DNA of 64,000 nt from Rhynochetos jubatus (Eukaryota > Chordata > Aves > Eurypygiformes > Rhynochetidae): contig CM050654.1 of the NCBI GenBank assembly GCA_027574665.1, positions 20,652,222 through 20,716,221 of the forward strand. The letters run 5' to 3'. Under the pieces are notes generated by a model, which was given only the letters and a program-made list of their open reading frames with translations, had not been told where the DNA came from and made no database searches. The position numbers and the translations under genes were made by a program. Positions 1-12,620 of this stretch are shown here, one piece after another (position 1 is the first letter of the stretch; each line of letters begins with the position of its first letter).

Positions 1-691
1 ATTAACCATTTCACACAAACTTCTATTGAAAAGTATAGTTTGGCATGCAGTTATATAGAGATTAATACACATATATAGATGAATAATTAATAAAAAAATG
101 AAGTTACATACGTCTGGTTAAAAGTGCCTTCTTGTTGCCATATCTCGTTCCTTAATACTGCAGCTTGTGTCTTAATTTAGACAGGTTCTGAACTCCTGCT
201 GATTAAGAGCAAGCTGTTAAAGTTTGGGGGCCCAGTTGTCCATCTCAACCAAAAAGACGTAGACGTTCCTTAAATGAGACACAATTAGATGTTAAGTATG
301 TTTCGCTAGGAAACCTTCCTTAATTCTCTAAACTTCTGATTTGGGCAAGCGTATTTCTCTGAATTGAGTGGCCTCGTTGGCAGAGGCCTGAAACGTGCAA
401 TTTGCCTTTCCTCAGCTTTGTGTCAGCCGAACCGCAGTGAGTGATGCTGAACATGTTTTTAACCTGTGGCAAAGAGAAGATAGTCTACCTTAGTTCATAC
501 CTTAATGAAAGAGTTGAGGCAAGTGCATTTTATCTTACATTTGTAATGACCTAAGAATGCACAGATGGTTTACTGTCGCTTGGTAAACACATGGTATTAA
601 GCTCATGCATTAGAGCCCTAACTCTTTCATAAAACAACAATTTGGATGAGGCAGTGGCCAATCTTGTTCATTAGGTATGTGATTTTTAAAT

Positions 692-715
692 GTTTAGGAG
701 CTCGTTTAGGAGCTC
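692..715. repeat. 12-bp tandem duplication (2 copies)
   Basis: The unit gtttaggagctc occurs twice in direct succession (692-703 and 704-715) with no mismatch. It is a small local duplication inside the SP3 intron, with no sign of a function. Confidence 0.85.
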
Positions 716-3700
716 GTGACTCACACTATCTGTCCACCTCTGCTCGTTTTGCTGATGCTTTTGCTCCAGGACTAAATGGGGCAAAAGTGACTATCTGAAA
801 AGTGCAGCAAAAAGCGGTCCACAATAGACTGACACAGATAAACGTTTGGTAGTTCTTTAGCAAGAAAGTACTGGAGGCTAATGGCATTATCACATTTGAC
901 ATGTTGAAATGCAGGCGCCTACAACATATGCCACTTCTTACAGGGATGTTTCTGCCCTTTCCAGTTTTGTTGTGGTGAAGGTTGTTTGCTTTATTTTCAA
1001 CCCAAGGCCCACCCCTCAACATGCTTTAGGTCACTTTTTAAAGGTGTTTTGTCTTCTGTATATGTTTCTCCTGTCTCCTTCCACTTTTTACTTATTGTTG
1101 ATTTAATATTCTCTAACCAAACTGGGCAAGACAGTTACTAAATTTTTATTTATCATGAGCCCTCATTCTTCAGGGATGAGAATTTCAGCTCAGAGAGCTC
1201 TATTTTACCTGCTGGAAATGATGCAAGGCTTGTTCAAGAATCAAAAGACAGGCTGAACAGCAGTTGTTGCTTCCAGTCTTTGGTGGTACTTGACCTTTCT
1301 TGAGGTGGACATATAATTTGATTTTAATTCTTCCCGTGCCTTGTGCCAGCTACTCTTTGCTCTGTTCCTGTCTCTTTCTCTTGTTTCCTGATACTGCTTC
1401 CAGTGAACTCCCTGTTGCTTCCTGTTCTCTCCTCCTTGGCTGAGTAGTGCTCATGCTGAACTTTCCTCAGATCTTTGTCCCTTCCTCTTGACACAGAGCT
1501 TTTGGATTGCAACCATCCAGCCTTCTCTTAAAGGAGCAGCTTCCAAATAACTGCTGCCTGAGTATCAGCTGATAAGGAAAAGAGCTGTTGCTTTATCTCT
1601 GCCCTCTAAGTATTTTTCACGGATGGCTGAGGGACGGCAAACAAACTCTGGTCTGTGAGGAATGCGCTGTAAAGATCAGTAGGCGAGTGGGCTGTAGATG
1701 TAGCTGCTCGTAAATCAGTTGTAAAACTTGGAGATACTACAACAGTGCTTAATTGCTTGAGGACGCAGTGAAAGTTTACTACTTTTTTTTAGTAGGAAAA
1801 GGAGTCTAAGAAATGTCCTACTAGCTCAGCAAGCTTTGGGAGAGGGTATAACAGTCAAGCTTGTTATGACAGGTTGATGACCAGTTGAGGTTAGAGATCA
1901 TCCTCAAATACTCTTTACCATGAAGGGGTTTTTTTTAATGCTTTAATACTAGTAATTTTGATAGCTGCCAGATAGCTTGAAAGCCTCACCCTCTTTTTGC
2001 CCCTCCCTCCTCATGATTCATCTGATAGTGCCTGATATAGCCAGCTCTAAGAGCAACATGTGAATAACAGGCATTGACTGTACTGTGTGTAGCAATAGCT
2101 TCATAGCCACATGCATGGCTAGCCTGAGCTTCTCTGTGGACTGGCAGGTGCAGCTACTAAAAGAGTGGCTCTGCTGAGCCCTTACAGAGCAGCATTTGAG
2201 GGAAGACTTCACTAGATCATGAAGGGGTGAGGAGAGATGTGTGCCCAGCATTAAAAGAGCAAAGGCCCTTGAATGGCGATATGGAAATCAACATATGTGT
2301 GGGGAGGAGAACAATAAAGTAGGTCATTTCCATATCCTGAAAGAGACAGGTTCCCTTTGAACTATTTCTGGGGAGGATACTCATATGTGTTACATATGAG
2401 TGGACAGACATATTATTGCATATTAGGTCAGTCCAGATACAGCGTAAACATTCAACATTTGCTTGTACGTAGTCTTAAATTGGTGAGAAATTATCAGACT
2501 TGTAAGGGTTCCCATTACTTTTTCTTTCTCTCCTGTTCTAACAGATACTAACAGAACGTTGTTTTACACGTTTGTTTTATAATGACACACGTTAAACGTA
2601 TAACAATCATATTTTTGCTTTTGGTATTTTCTGACCCATGTTTGCCTGTGACTGTTGTGGGTCTTTGATACTTTATAAAACCTTCAGTTAGTAGGTATTT
2701 ATATACTAGTGAATTGAGTAGTTATGAGCTTTCTTAGCAGCATTTGAGCAACCAGTACCTATGTGCAAGCTATATGAAACGCGAGAGTATAAAGCTAATG
2801 TGGTGGTAGAGGAAAATGGAATTTTTTGCCTTTTTCTAGATAAGATGGTGTGATATGGAATGTTACATAATTTTTTCTAATCTCATAAATGATAAGATGG
2901 AAGGACTAAGGGATTTAAATATGGCCTATAAATGAAAGGCTAATCGGTATGAGAAAAGAAAATAACAAAATGGAGTTATCATTACTCCTTTTTCTGATCC
3001 TTGAAGCATCAAGGCGATAAAATTAGTTTTGTTCTGGTGATGCTGTGTCTATTTACTAATAACTGAAATATATAATAACCTGAAATAATAATATATATAT
3101 CTTTGAGGGCAAAAGAAGGCTAGCATTCTTTTTTTTCTTTTATTTGCAATTATTATTTGTATGTCTGGCGAGAGGAATTTAGAGCCAAGACGTGTGTTTC
3201 CTTATTGGAAAAGGAGCTTGCCAAGCACAGTAAAACTGTTTTCTTTTTAATAAGTACTCAGACTAAAATAGAGTATTTTTATCGTACATGGAAACATTTC
3301 TGTGTCGCAGCTCGGAATAGGATAAGAAAGTGAAACTAGAAGTGCCAGCCTCCACTGTGGACTAAATTCACTGAGATGTGTGCCGCAGGATTAATTCAGG
3401 CTGCCTGAGTCTCAGTGCTGTGTTAGAGGAGAATGAGCTATGTGCTGTATTTTGTGTACCCAGGTTCTATTCTGAAGTCAGAGTGCAGCATCAGAAGGAA
3501 GCTGCGGTACGCTCTGGTAGCTTCCCTACTTGGAGTGGTCACAAGATCAGCGCAGGACAAACTAGAGCTTTTCTTTCTGTGTCCTGTGGACTCTTGCCAG
3601 GGAGACAAAATTTGTTTCACAGAGCTGAATGAGTTGTAGGACAAGTTACTTACTTGTTGCTAAATACTAAGTTACTCAGTTGGTTTACTGTACTGCCGTA

Positions 3701-4005
3701 GAACAGATGAAGAGAAACTTAACTAAATTTCTTTTAGCCTGATAGGGTTATTTACAATACCTACCACGTTGGTTGACTTCACTGTGCTAAGCAACACAGG
3801 ATGTTAAATCTAAAACCTATTATTTTATTCTGAAAAAGCTTGCTTTGGTAAAGAAAGGTAAGTGCAATTTACCTTTTCTTTACTGAGTAAGAAACAAAAG
3901 CATACTACATCAATCCTTAGGTTCTTTAATCTTTAACCATCCAGGGGTCTGTTCTGAAACATTGACCTTTTCTGTTGTTCCAACTTAATGAAGATAGATC
4001 CTCCT

Positions 4006-4031
4006 CCCCCCCCCCCCCCCCCCCCGCCCCC
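4006..4031. repeat. Poly-C tract (20 C, G, 5 C)
   Basis: Twenty consecutive C residues at 4006-4025 are followed by one G and five more C. The complementary strand is a G-run able to form a G-quadruplex. It lies about 720 bp upstream of the SP3 exon acceptor. Its length is probably polymorphic and prone to sequencing error. Confidence 0.9.
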
Positions 4032-4749
4032 AGTGGATACATATGACTAATCCAACTGTGATTTCAGTGTAAAAGTCATTAGTTTAGAGGCTCCTTCCCT
4101 AGTGAAACAGTAACTCACACAAGCTTATAATTTCCAGGACTTCGTATTATGCCTAACTTAAACTGAGGCTATCCAGCCTTTCCAGCTGAGTGACCAAGTC
4201 TAACACTCTGCTGAGAGTCACAACGTTGCACATCTATACCATATGTATCACAGAGTCAAAAGTCAGTGGAGCTCCAGGAGACAGAGGCGACACTGGTTTC
4301 ACAGCGATTCCCTCGCTTCCGTGCAATAGGTGCCAGGCTAGGTAAAGAGCGTAGCTGAGTCCCAGGGTAACCTGGTGATGACAGCTTCAGCAGCCCCTGC
4401 CAGCTCCCTTCTTCCCACAGCCAGGGATTTGGATTACCCAGCAGCCCCCCCACCAGAATAACCCTGCTGCTGGTCACCTGACGTAGCCATGGCACAGGAG
4501 CTGCATTTGACCTGCTTGTGAGCCACATGCAGCTCACGAACCACAGGTTGGTTTCTCTGGCTTAGGCATTAGCTCACTTACAAAATCCGTATTTCGTAGT
4601 TCTAATCCAGTTGCTGTTGTTCATATGGGCCACACTGCATGTTTTCCAGTAGTCTGTCAGTCTCTAGTGTTGAATTGCATGACTGTTCTAGCCTGTAGTC
4701 TGTATGTCTCTTGTTTTAATTTTGTCTTTTCTTTTTTCTTTTCCTTCAG

Positions 4750-6112
4750 ACAGGGGATTTGGCTTCTGTGCAATTAACAGGAACTCCAAATAGATGGGAG
4801 GTCTTGTCTGCAGCTCCTGCCACTATAAAGGATGAAGCTGGTAATATAGTACAGATTCCAGGTGCTGCCACAGTAACTTCAAGTGGGCAGTATGTCCTTC
4901 CTATTCAGAGTTTGCAAAATCAACAAATCTTTTCTGTTGCACCAGGATCAGATTCGTCGAATGGTACAGTGTCTAACGTACAATACCAAGTAATACCCCA
5001 GATCCAGACAGCGGATGGTCAGCAAGTTCAACTTGGCTTTGCAGCCTCTTCTGATAATAGCAGTATAAATCAAGAAACTGGTCAAATTCAGATCATTCCT
5101 GGCTCTAATCAAACCATCATTGCCTCTGGAACACCTTCAGCTAATATTCAGAATATCTTATCGCAGTCTGGTCAAGTCCAGGTTCAGGGAGTTGCGATTG
5201 GCGGTTCGTCTTTTCCTGGCCAAGCACAAGTAGTTGCTAACGTCCCTCTTGGACTGCCAGGAAATATTACTTTTGTGCCCATCAACAGCGTTGATCTAGA
5301 TTCTCTGGGACTTGGCAGTGGTTCTCAAACCATGACAGCAGGCATTAATGCAGATGGGCACTTGATAAATACCGGACAGGCCATGGATAGTTCAGATACT
5401 TCTGAAAGGACTGGTGAGCAAGTGTCTCCCGAAATTACAGAAACCGCCACTGATAATGACTTGTTTGTGCCAACATCATCTTCATCACAATTGCCCGTTA
5501 CCATAGACAGTTCAAGTATATTGGAACAAAATGCAAACAACTTGACCACAGCTAGTGGTCAAGTTCACAGTTCTGATCTTCAGGGAAATTACATCCAGAC
5601 ATCCGTCTCTGATGACACGCAGGCTCAGAATATTCAGGTCTCCACAGCACAGCCAATTGTACAACACATACAGCTTCAAGAGTCTCAACAGCCAACCAGT
5701 CAAGCCCAGATTGTACAAGGTATTGCGCAGCAGACAATCCACGGTGTGCAAGCAAGTCAAAGTATATCTCAACAGGCTCTTCAAAATCTGCAACTGCAGC
5801 TGAATCCTGGAACTTTTTTAATTCAGGCACAAACAGTGACCCCTTCTGGGCAGATAACCTGGCAGACATTTCAAGTGCAAGGAGTTCAGAACTTGCAGAA
5901 CTTGCAAATTCAGAACGCGCCTGGTCAACAAATCACTCTGACCCCTGTGCAGACTCTCACTCTTGGTCAAGTTGCAGCAGGTGGGGCATTGACGTCAACT
6001 CCAGTTAGTCTAAGCACTGCTCAGTTGCCAAACCTACAGACAGTTACAGTAAACTCTATAGATTCTGCTGGTATTCAGCTGCATCAAGGAGAAAATGCTG
6101 GCAGTCCTGCAG
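4750..6112 (+). CDS. SP3: SP3 large exon: glutamine-rich transactivation domains
   Basis: This exon encodes 454 codons plus one base of transcription factor Sp3, a nuclear protein that binds GC and GT boxes in many promoters and acts as activator or repressor. It starts after ttccttcag (AG at 4748-4749) reading T-G-D-L-A-S; an alternative acceptor four bases on (4752-4753) would break this phase unless the upstream exon compensates. The product is rich in Q, S, T, N and G and carries both glutamine-rich activation domains. Recognisable Sp3 landmarks are NRWEVLSAAP near the start, QYQVIPQIQ, GVAIGGSSFPGQ, the LFVPTSSSSQLPVTIDS segment, and QTVTVNSIDSAGIQLH near the end. There are no zinc fingers here. 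It ends CCT GCA G|gtattt, leaving phase 1, and the next exon supplies AT to complete Asp. The open frame runs on into the intron to a stop at 6271-6273, but those last residues are not Sp3. Identity is certain; only the exact first base is open. Confidence 0.97.
5332..5334 (+). promoter_or_regulatory. SP3: Candidate internal start codon of short Sp3 isoform 1
   Basis: An in-frame ATG with an A at -3 (context caaaccATGa) encodes the Met of MTAGINADG. In mammalian SP3, internal initiation in this region between the two activation domains produces short isoforms that lack the first activation domain. The equivalent Met is conserved here. That it is used in this species is inferred from the conservation. 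Confidence 0.6.
5383..5385 (+). promoter_or_regulatory. SP3: Candidate internal start codon of short Sp3 isoform 2
   Basis: A second in-frame ATG lies 17 codons after the first, in context acaggccATGG with G at +4, and encodes the Met of MDSSDTSERTG. It corresponds to the second short-isoform start known in mammalian Sp3. The 17-codon spacing of the pair is conserved as I recall the human protein. Confidence 0.6.
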
Positions 6113-6846
6113 GTATTTATTTTATTCTTCTTGCAGAAAATTGTTTTTTATTACTGCATGTGGTTGATTTGAATGGTGATCATGGTAACATTGTCTTGCT
6201 GCGGAAGCCTACAGAATACAGTGGGTTAAACGTAGTGATGATAGGTTTTTATTTGAAACTGCAGTTCCATTAGAAACCACTGTAATGGTAGAATGTAGTC
6301 CCACCTTATAGTATAACCTCCTGTAACTCCCAGCGTGTCCTGTTAGTTCACAGCACTTCTAATATGAAGTTTATTGGTGCTTCTGAGTCTTGGGATGCTG
6401 AAGATTTGCATACTAAGCTGTGGAGAGGAAGTCTGCTCTTCTAAGACAGCAGTGTCATTGCTGTACCCCATTCTTTCCATTCCTGAATAGATGAAGTTTT
6501 CATGGAAATTCCCAATATTTCTGTTGACACAATTTTTTTTCCCCCCTGAAAATTTTCAGACCCCCTGAAGTGCTGTTACTGATCTGCTGTTTTGTTAAAT
6601 TAGTTTCCTGCTGATTTAATAACGTTGTAACTACGACATTCAAAACTCTCAGAAGCAGAAGTGAAACGAGCATGTAAATAGCCTCCATTTTGATGTGCTT
6701 AAGAATGTGTGAATTTCCAGCACTACTCACTTGCGTTTTGTTTCAGAATGTAGGGTTGTTAATGATAAATTTCAGTGTGTTTTATCTCTGTGAGCTGAGA
6801 AGAAGGTCAGTTTTCTTAAAATAGGTATTTCTTAATGTGAGAAAAA

Positions 6847-6852
6847 AATAAA
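6847..6852 (+). terminator. Possible intronic poly(A) signal
   Basis: A canonical AATAAA lies about 730 bp inside the intron, followed within 10-20 bases by a T/G-rich stretch (tgtttatttttgg). If used together with retention of the weak donor at 6113, it would end an SP3 transcript lacking the DNA-binding exons. Nothing in the sequence proves use; a single hexamer in AT-rich DNA is common. Confidence 0.25.
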
Positions 6853-7358
6853 CATGCCTGTTTATTTTTGGTAAATTTGATACAGTGCATTCCAAATTTC
6901 AGGGTGTAGCTACCTAAAAGAAAGAATAAGAAATGAGTGAGGTTCAAGACATTTTGCTGTACCAGAAGCCATTTAATCTCATCATTGCAGGGTTACCTGG
7001 GCTAGTTATGAGGGGCAGTGTGAGCAGTGGAGGTAATTTGGGAGGGAACTGTTGCACAAAGTAGCTTGGGAATTGGTGTTTTGCTATAATCATGTGATCC
7101 AAGGCTCTGGTTCGTTAAGATACCAAAGCATAAACGTTTAAGTAAAATGCAAATGTGTTGTATTGTATGGCTATTTAAGCACGTGAGGAGAATGCAATGT
7201 TAAGTGAGAAATGCCTGTAGGAACTGCTGAATTGGGCTTGTTTCAAAAGCCTACTGACTATAACACTTAAATAGTTACTGATATTGGGATATTCTATATC
7301 AGGAAGCTTGTTTTCCCTGTGGAATCTAAAATTTGATTTAAAATAATAAACTGGGATG

Positions 7359-7396
7359 TTTTTTCTTTTTTTTGTTTTGTTTGTTTGTTTGTTTTG
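7359..7396. repeat. T-rich / (TTTG)n simple repeat
   Basis: A T-run passes into several copies of tttg ending at 7396. It is an ordinary microsatellite within the intron. Confidence 0.85.
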
Positions 7397-10300
7397 GATT
7401 TTACTTCTATATTCTGGACCTACCAAGGCAAAGTTACCCAGACCTTCACTGGCTTGTAGGCAACAGCACCAAACATGAGTGTGCTGATTACAGCATTTGC
7501 TGTGCTGGGTAATCTTGCTTCTTAAATTTTCTATTTCCAGTGACCACAGAAAGTCTTGGTTTGTCACCGTCACACCTTGACACCTAGGAGGACAGTGGGT
7601 GTAGACATCAGTAGCAAAAAGCATGTAGCGTGCATGATAGTACAGGTAAACTGAGATGCCAGAATCTAACTCGTGGGAAAAGGGCCCTGTGGCTAATATG
7701 AAATACAAGGAGGTTGAGAACTTCCTTCATTTCTGAGATTTATATTTGGTGTAGGATCATGTAGCTAATGTTACTGCTTGTGAGGTAGCATAGAAGAAAA
7801 ACAGAACGGAAAAAGAGACACTGAAAAAGAAGTTGAGCCTGCTATGTGTGTTGGTTTGTCTACTGTCAGTCCTTGAGAGTGTTTGAGTGGTGGTTCATAA
7901 TAAAATGCAAGAGAGTTCCATCAGGCATTCCTTAACAGTATTTTCCTGTGAGGAATTTCACATGGGAAGGGGGAAGAGTAAATGGGTTATATGAAATGTG
8001 ATTAAATAGGCAGAAGCAGTGGATGAGTAGCAGAAACTGTTGCCTGAAGTGAATAGCTATAAACACCTGGTTCTGTTAAAGACAGGGTGGAGAATTGTAG
8101 TGACTTTTTTCCTACATGTCTAGGAATAGTAAATGGACTGGAAGGTATTGTAACTGCCATCCCCTAAATTTTGGGAGAATTTAGTTGGTCCCTCCTTTAT
8201 GTTACAAGAAACTTGTTTTTCAAAGTAACAATCAGTGTGAAGCCTCTTCTAACTAGCAGGATCAGACTGCATTATCTTGATTGACCCTCAGTGTCTTTTC
8301 CATGTGCGTCTGGTATTTCGTCTGTATTGAAGTTGTCTGAGACAATCTTTGTCAGTGATGGTTCTCCCCTTCTTATTTATGACCCCTTACGATACGGTAT
8401 GGCACCCTTTCTTCAGGTTGAAGAATAAGAAATATGCAATCAGATGCAGATAGTGAAATTACAAATATTTTTGTCAAAAATGTATTTCTCTTTTGATCTG
8501 CAAGTAAGGAAAACAGTTGAGCTTTAAACAGAAAGAGGAAGGTATGTGGAAGGGACAGCAGAATAAGAGAAGTTAAAGTTAAAGGTTGAGAGGCTACTTG
8601 ATTCCTCTTTTTCTGCCAACTACCAACAAGCTTTGAAGCAAGATAAGAAGGGTTTCCCTGTATTTTCTTCCCCCACCGTGGATAATGTGCTTCCTTCCAT
8701 AACAAATGCAGTTGGGCTGTATTTTGTATTTTCGTTTAGCAAAACTCTTCTACCCGAGGCAAAAATAAAAAGAACGTATTCTCAGCCTTGGATCAGAGAT
8801 GGTTTGTGATCATCTGAAGTCCAAATAACATAGCTTGCTCTGTTAGTGGAGTGGCTGTGAAAGCTCTGCGTTAGGTTTCAGGTTTTGGTAGCTACAGCCC
8901 ATCAAGTGAGAGGTGTTCTTCCAAGCTTCACTTCCCAGGTAAGCAGCAGAGGACATCCTTCGTGTTCTCATGAGCATGAGAGGAAAAAATGTCTTTACCT
9001 AGGTCCTATGTGTTGTTTGCATAATGGAAAGTCATCACAACCCCACCGCAAAATTGATAGCTTTGTCCAGCAAACATACAGTTTTCTTTGCAAAATGTCC
9101 AGTAATTGTGCTTCTGCCAAAACGTCCGCTTTACCGGGCGTCCGTATGCAGAGACTGCCATTGCACTGACTTTGTTCTGGAAAGTCTTGGCTGAGCTTGT
9201 TCTATCTTAGAATGTTGATTAGAGCTCCTGTTCCTCCTCACTGCGCTTGGAGAAAGGACGGGTGTTGGTTAGCCATAGCTTCAGCGTTGCTTTTCAAAAC
9301 AAAAAGCTGTATCGTGTAGTATCTATGCGTTAACACAGTGGCATACAGATATCTTTCTCATCTGTGTTCTGGCTTTTGTCTTCTGGTCTTGAGAGGAAGT
9401 TAAGCCTGAGAAAGCGCTCTAGTAGTCTACTCCCTTTGTTGGCAGTTTGTAACAAAATCCTGCATCGTGTGTGACACAAACAGCTGTTCCGTGCACAGTC
9501 ACACCGCTAAATGTCTCGGCTAATTTATTAATGTACTGAATCACAGTTTTGGACTGGTTATTTCCTGATAAAGGCAGTTTTACCAGGTGTTATCTAGGTT
9601 GCTCAACTTTTTAGAAGATGCTGCATGAATTTTTTTGATACTTCTTTTGACTATTCCAGTAGCATCTGAAGAAACTAGCAAGTGACCTGAAAGAAAGTAG
9701 CGTTGGCTTGAGAAGGAACTTGCTGCTGGAAGATTCATTTATTAAAAATAAAAAAAAAACCCTTCCAAGTTTTCCAGGTTGGTCTACAGTTGGAATAATG
9801 TTAAAAGGTTTCCTTTCAAGAGTTGATTCAAAGTGCCACTGCAAAACCGAGGTCTTCATTTCTACATCTTCCTTCCCAGCTCCTCCTCGGCAGGAGTATG
9901 CACAGCTCCTTCCGGACTCAGCTGCCTGCTGCCATGGAAGCTTACAGTCATGCCTGTGATCAACTTATACCAGATGATAGAGAGTGGGAGTGGTTGGCTA
10001 TTTGTGGTGGGGATTTCATTCCATTCCTGCCAGAACCTGAAGTCTCTATCATGCTGAAGTAATGTAGCTATTCTAAATTTGGCCAAAAAATTGGCAGACA
10101 GTTTTCAAGGTAAATAGATGCCCAAGTGACAAGTTAATCTTTTGTCTGCTGGTATCTGGTGAGGCTTTGGCCTAACATCTGTTAGGTAAAACAGTCCAAA
10201 CCCCCAAACAAAAAAAAATGAAAAATGGAGTATTTTCACTTGCAGGGATGGTTGTTTCCATGTTGTAATGCTTCTGGTGAAGTAGTGCTGAATGCTACTT

Positions 10301-12600
10301 ACAGCATAGCTTGCTTCTGGCATCTAGAACTTTTTATGAAGTTTTGGCTGGTTTTCAGTATTATACAACCTATTTTTTTCCTCTTTCTTTTAAAGTTCCA
10401 GTTTTTAACCTTATTAATTTTACTTTCAATTACACAATTTTTCCTTCTAAGACTTTCTTTATACCAAGCTTTTGAGAGAAGGGCATGGGGTTGTTATGAA
10501 ATTGAATCTGATTATTTAAAAAGGTCTTATGAAATGCATGAAGTAAACTGAAGCAATGATGTTGAGTAAATGTTTTCATCTGACAACATCTGTTTTGGGC
10601 TATACTGTTTACAGTTGAGACATTTAGTTTGCATGTTGTAAGATCAAAATAGTTAAAAGCAATTCCTCCACTGTTTCATTTTTGATATGAAAAATGAAAT
10701 TGGGAATTGACATATTTAACTTAGTGCAGGACTTAGAGCTATTTGTGTACCAGTCTTGTGTATATAGTTTGCTTTCAACATCCTTAAATTGCATTCCTTA
10801 TTTTCTCATTATTTTTAAATGAAATTAATAAGTTTTGGAAGAATTGGATGATCATGCTTGTCTGTATTTCACAGTCTTGCTTACAATAGCGTACAGTAAA
10901 TGATCTCACTTCAAGTGCAACAAAATTTGTGTAACTTTAGTATAGTCTGATTTTTATTTTTTTTATTTTTTTTAAATTTCAGTGTCTACTGCTGTGGAAT
11001 AGATTTGCATTTTTTCATCAAATTCTTGAAAAGATCGAATTGTCACATTCTTCCTCTGTTTCTATACCTGATGTGCTTTTCTGCTGGGTGTTCTAAAACA
11101 GCTCAGAGTCCAATCCATTTTCTCACAGCCCAGGTGGTTAGGTGAAACTGCCGTATGTTATTCTGAGTGAATATTCTGTCATGGATGCTGAGTGTCGGGT
11201 GATGCAACTTAGATTCTCAAGGTTAAGGAGGTTAGCCTGAGTTGTCTTAGGCTCAGATATCCTCAGGACGTTCACAAAAGAATATATTACCCAGCTTCAG
11301 GCACTCATTCCTTTTCAGTTTGTTTCATACACCCTTTTTACAAGATACTCCTGAAGCAAAAGGAAAACTTAGACCTGTGGGGATGTATGGCAAGTACACA
11401 TGAAGCGAAAGAGGAAAGGGATTTTATTTCTAGTACTGCTTCAACTTAAAAAGAAGGCTGGAAACTCATCTTCTGTCTGTCTTTTTGCAGTCTCAGCACT
11501 TTAGGTCCATTGTTTCAGGTTCTGTGCAGTTTTCTTGCCTTTTGAACCTCCTGGCAGGATCACCATACACTTTGGTTCTGATCTCTCAAGGTAGCTTGCC
11601 AGTGCATCTGGCTCATAAAAAGCATCTGAAGTTTCTACCAAGGACAATGTCAGTCTTTTCATAATGCCAGGAATGCTCACCAGGCTCCTAGTTGTGATTG
11701 CTCTCTTGAAGGTAAGGCTGAGTTGTAGGTGGATTGTCTTTCACTGCTTGTAGAAGACGAGGTGCGTTTTCAAAAGGTAGTCATTTTTAAGGACAAAAGG
11801 GGGGGAAAGTACCCATTGTCAGTGACATGTCCACATTATTTACCATGCAGAGCTGATAGTTCTCAGCCTGCATTTAAACTTCATGCCAGTTTTTAATCCA
11901 TGTATTCAATGTGTTTTGTACTTAATTTTTCTTATTCTAAATGTTCTACTGTGTAAGTCACTTGCTCTGCAGAACTCTCAAGTATATTACATCAACAGTG
12001 GTGTCATCACTGATTAAAAAAACGCAAAAATTTTTGAATCGTTCCCATAATCCCATTTTGACTGGCATTAATTCCTTCCCTACTTCTTTGAGTCTTTGTT
12101 TACCCTTTTTCAGTATTCTCACAGTGGTAGCTTTTTTCCCTAACCCACTGGAGCATTCACGTAGTCCAAGGCTTGCAGCATTAAAACTGCCAAGAGCTCT
12201 TCAGCTTTCTCTTAGGATAATTTTCATTCAATAATTTTAATCTGTTGATTTATTGTTTATTTCAGTCGCTGGTTTTACATCTTCCTGACTTACTGTCTGG
12301 GGGAAGCTTTTCATTCTTACCTAGTGATAGGACCATTATTTGCTTTTACTGAAATACAGAATAGGAATACTTATTGAACACTACCTTCCTGAATTACTGC
12401 TGATGGTTCTGGTGTTTGTCCCTAGCAGCAGTCTAATAGTAGGAACACTTAAACCTGCTGATCAAAGAATTCTCTGTGTCCTGCTTTCCTTACCTATTTC
12501 TGCAGTGCCTGGCTTCTTCTGTATTGAGTGTGATCAACTCTTCCCCCTTTCTAGTTTTCCCCTCTTATATTTTCAACTATGGGAGAAAAGCTAAAAATCA

Positions 12601-12620
12601 GGGCCTGCTGCAGCAGGCCC
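12601..12620. repeat. Perfect 20-bp palindrome
   Basis: The sequence gggcctgctgcagcaggccc is identical to its own reverse complement over all 20 bases, with no spacer, in otherwise AT-rich intron. A second 12-bp perfect palindrome (gaactgcagttc) lies at 12666-12677. The pair may be remnants of a mobile element or a dyad binding site; I cannot assign either. Confidence 0.9.

Larger units (their letters stand above)
1..4749 (+). other. SP3: SP3 intron, 3' portion (no exon recognised)
   Basis: This AT-rich stretch precedes the first SP3 exon in the window and ends in a pyrimidine-rich tract and AG at 4748-4749. I see no GC-rich first exon, no polyalanine or glycine N-terminal coding sequence and no promoter-like island, so the SP3 5' exons should lie upstream of the window. 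Open frames here are short and intron-like. It contains a 12-bp tandem duplication near 692, a poly-C run at 4006 and a moderately GC-rich patch at about 4250-4560. Confidence 0.8.

Noticed and set aside
4759-4761. TTG at 4759 as a translation start
   Set aside because: It is simply Leu inside G-D-L-A-S of Sp3; the true start lies in upstream exons outside the window.
6113-6273. Extension of the 504-codon SP3 frame beyond the exon as normal protein
   Set aside because: The Sp3 sequence stops at G-S-P-A and resumes at 18223 with the correct phase; the extra residues are translated intron, so they are kept only as a possible retained-intron product.
7175-7708. 177-codon antisense frame in the SP3 intron
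   Set aside because: It includes the translated simple repeat, shows no domain, and lies within an intron.
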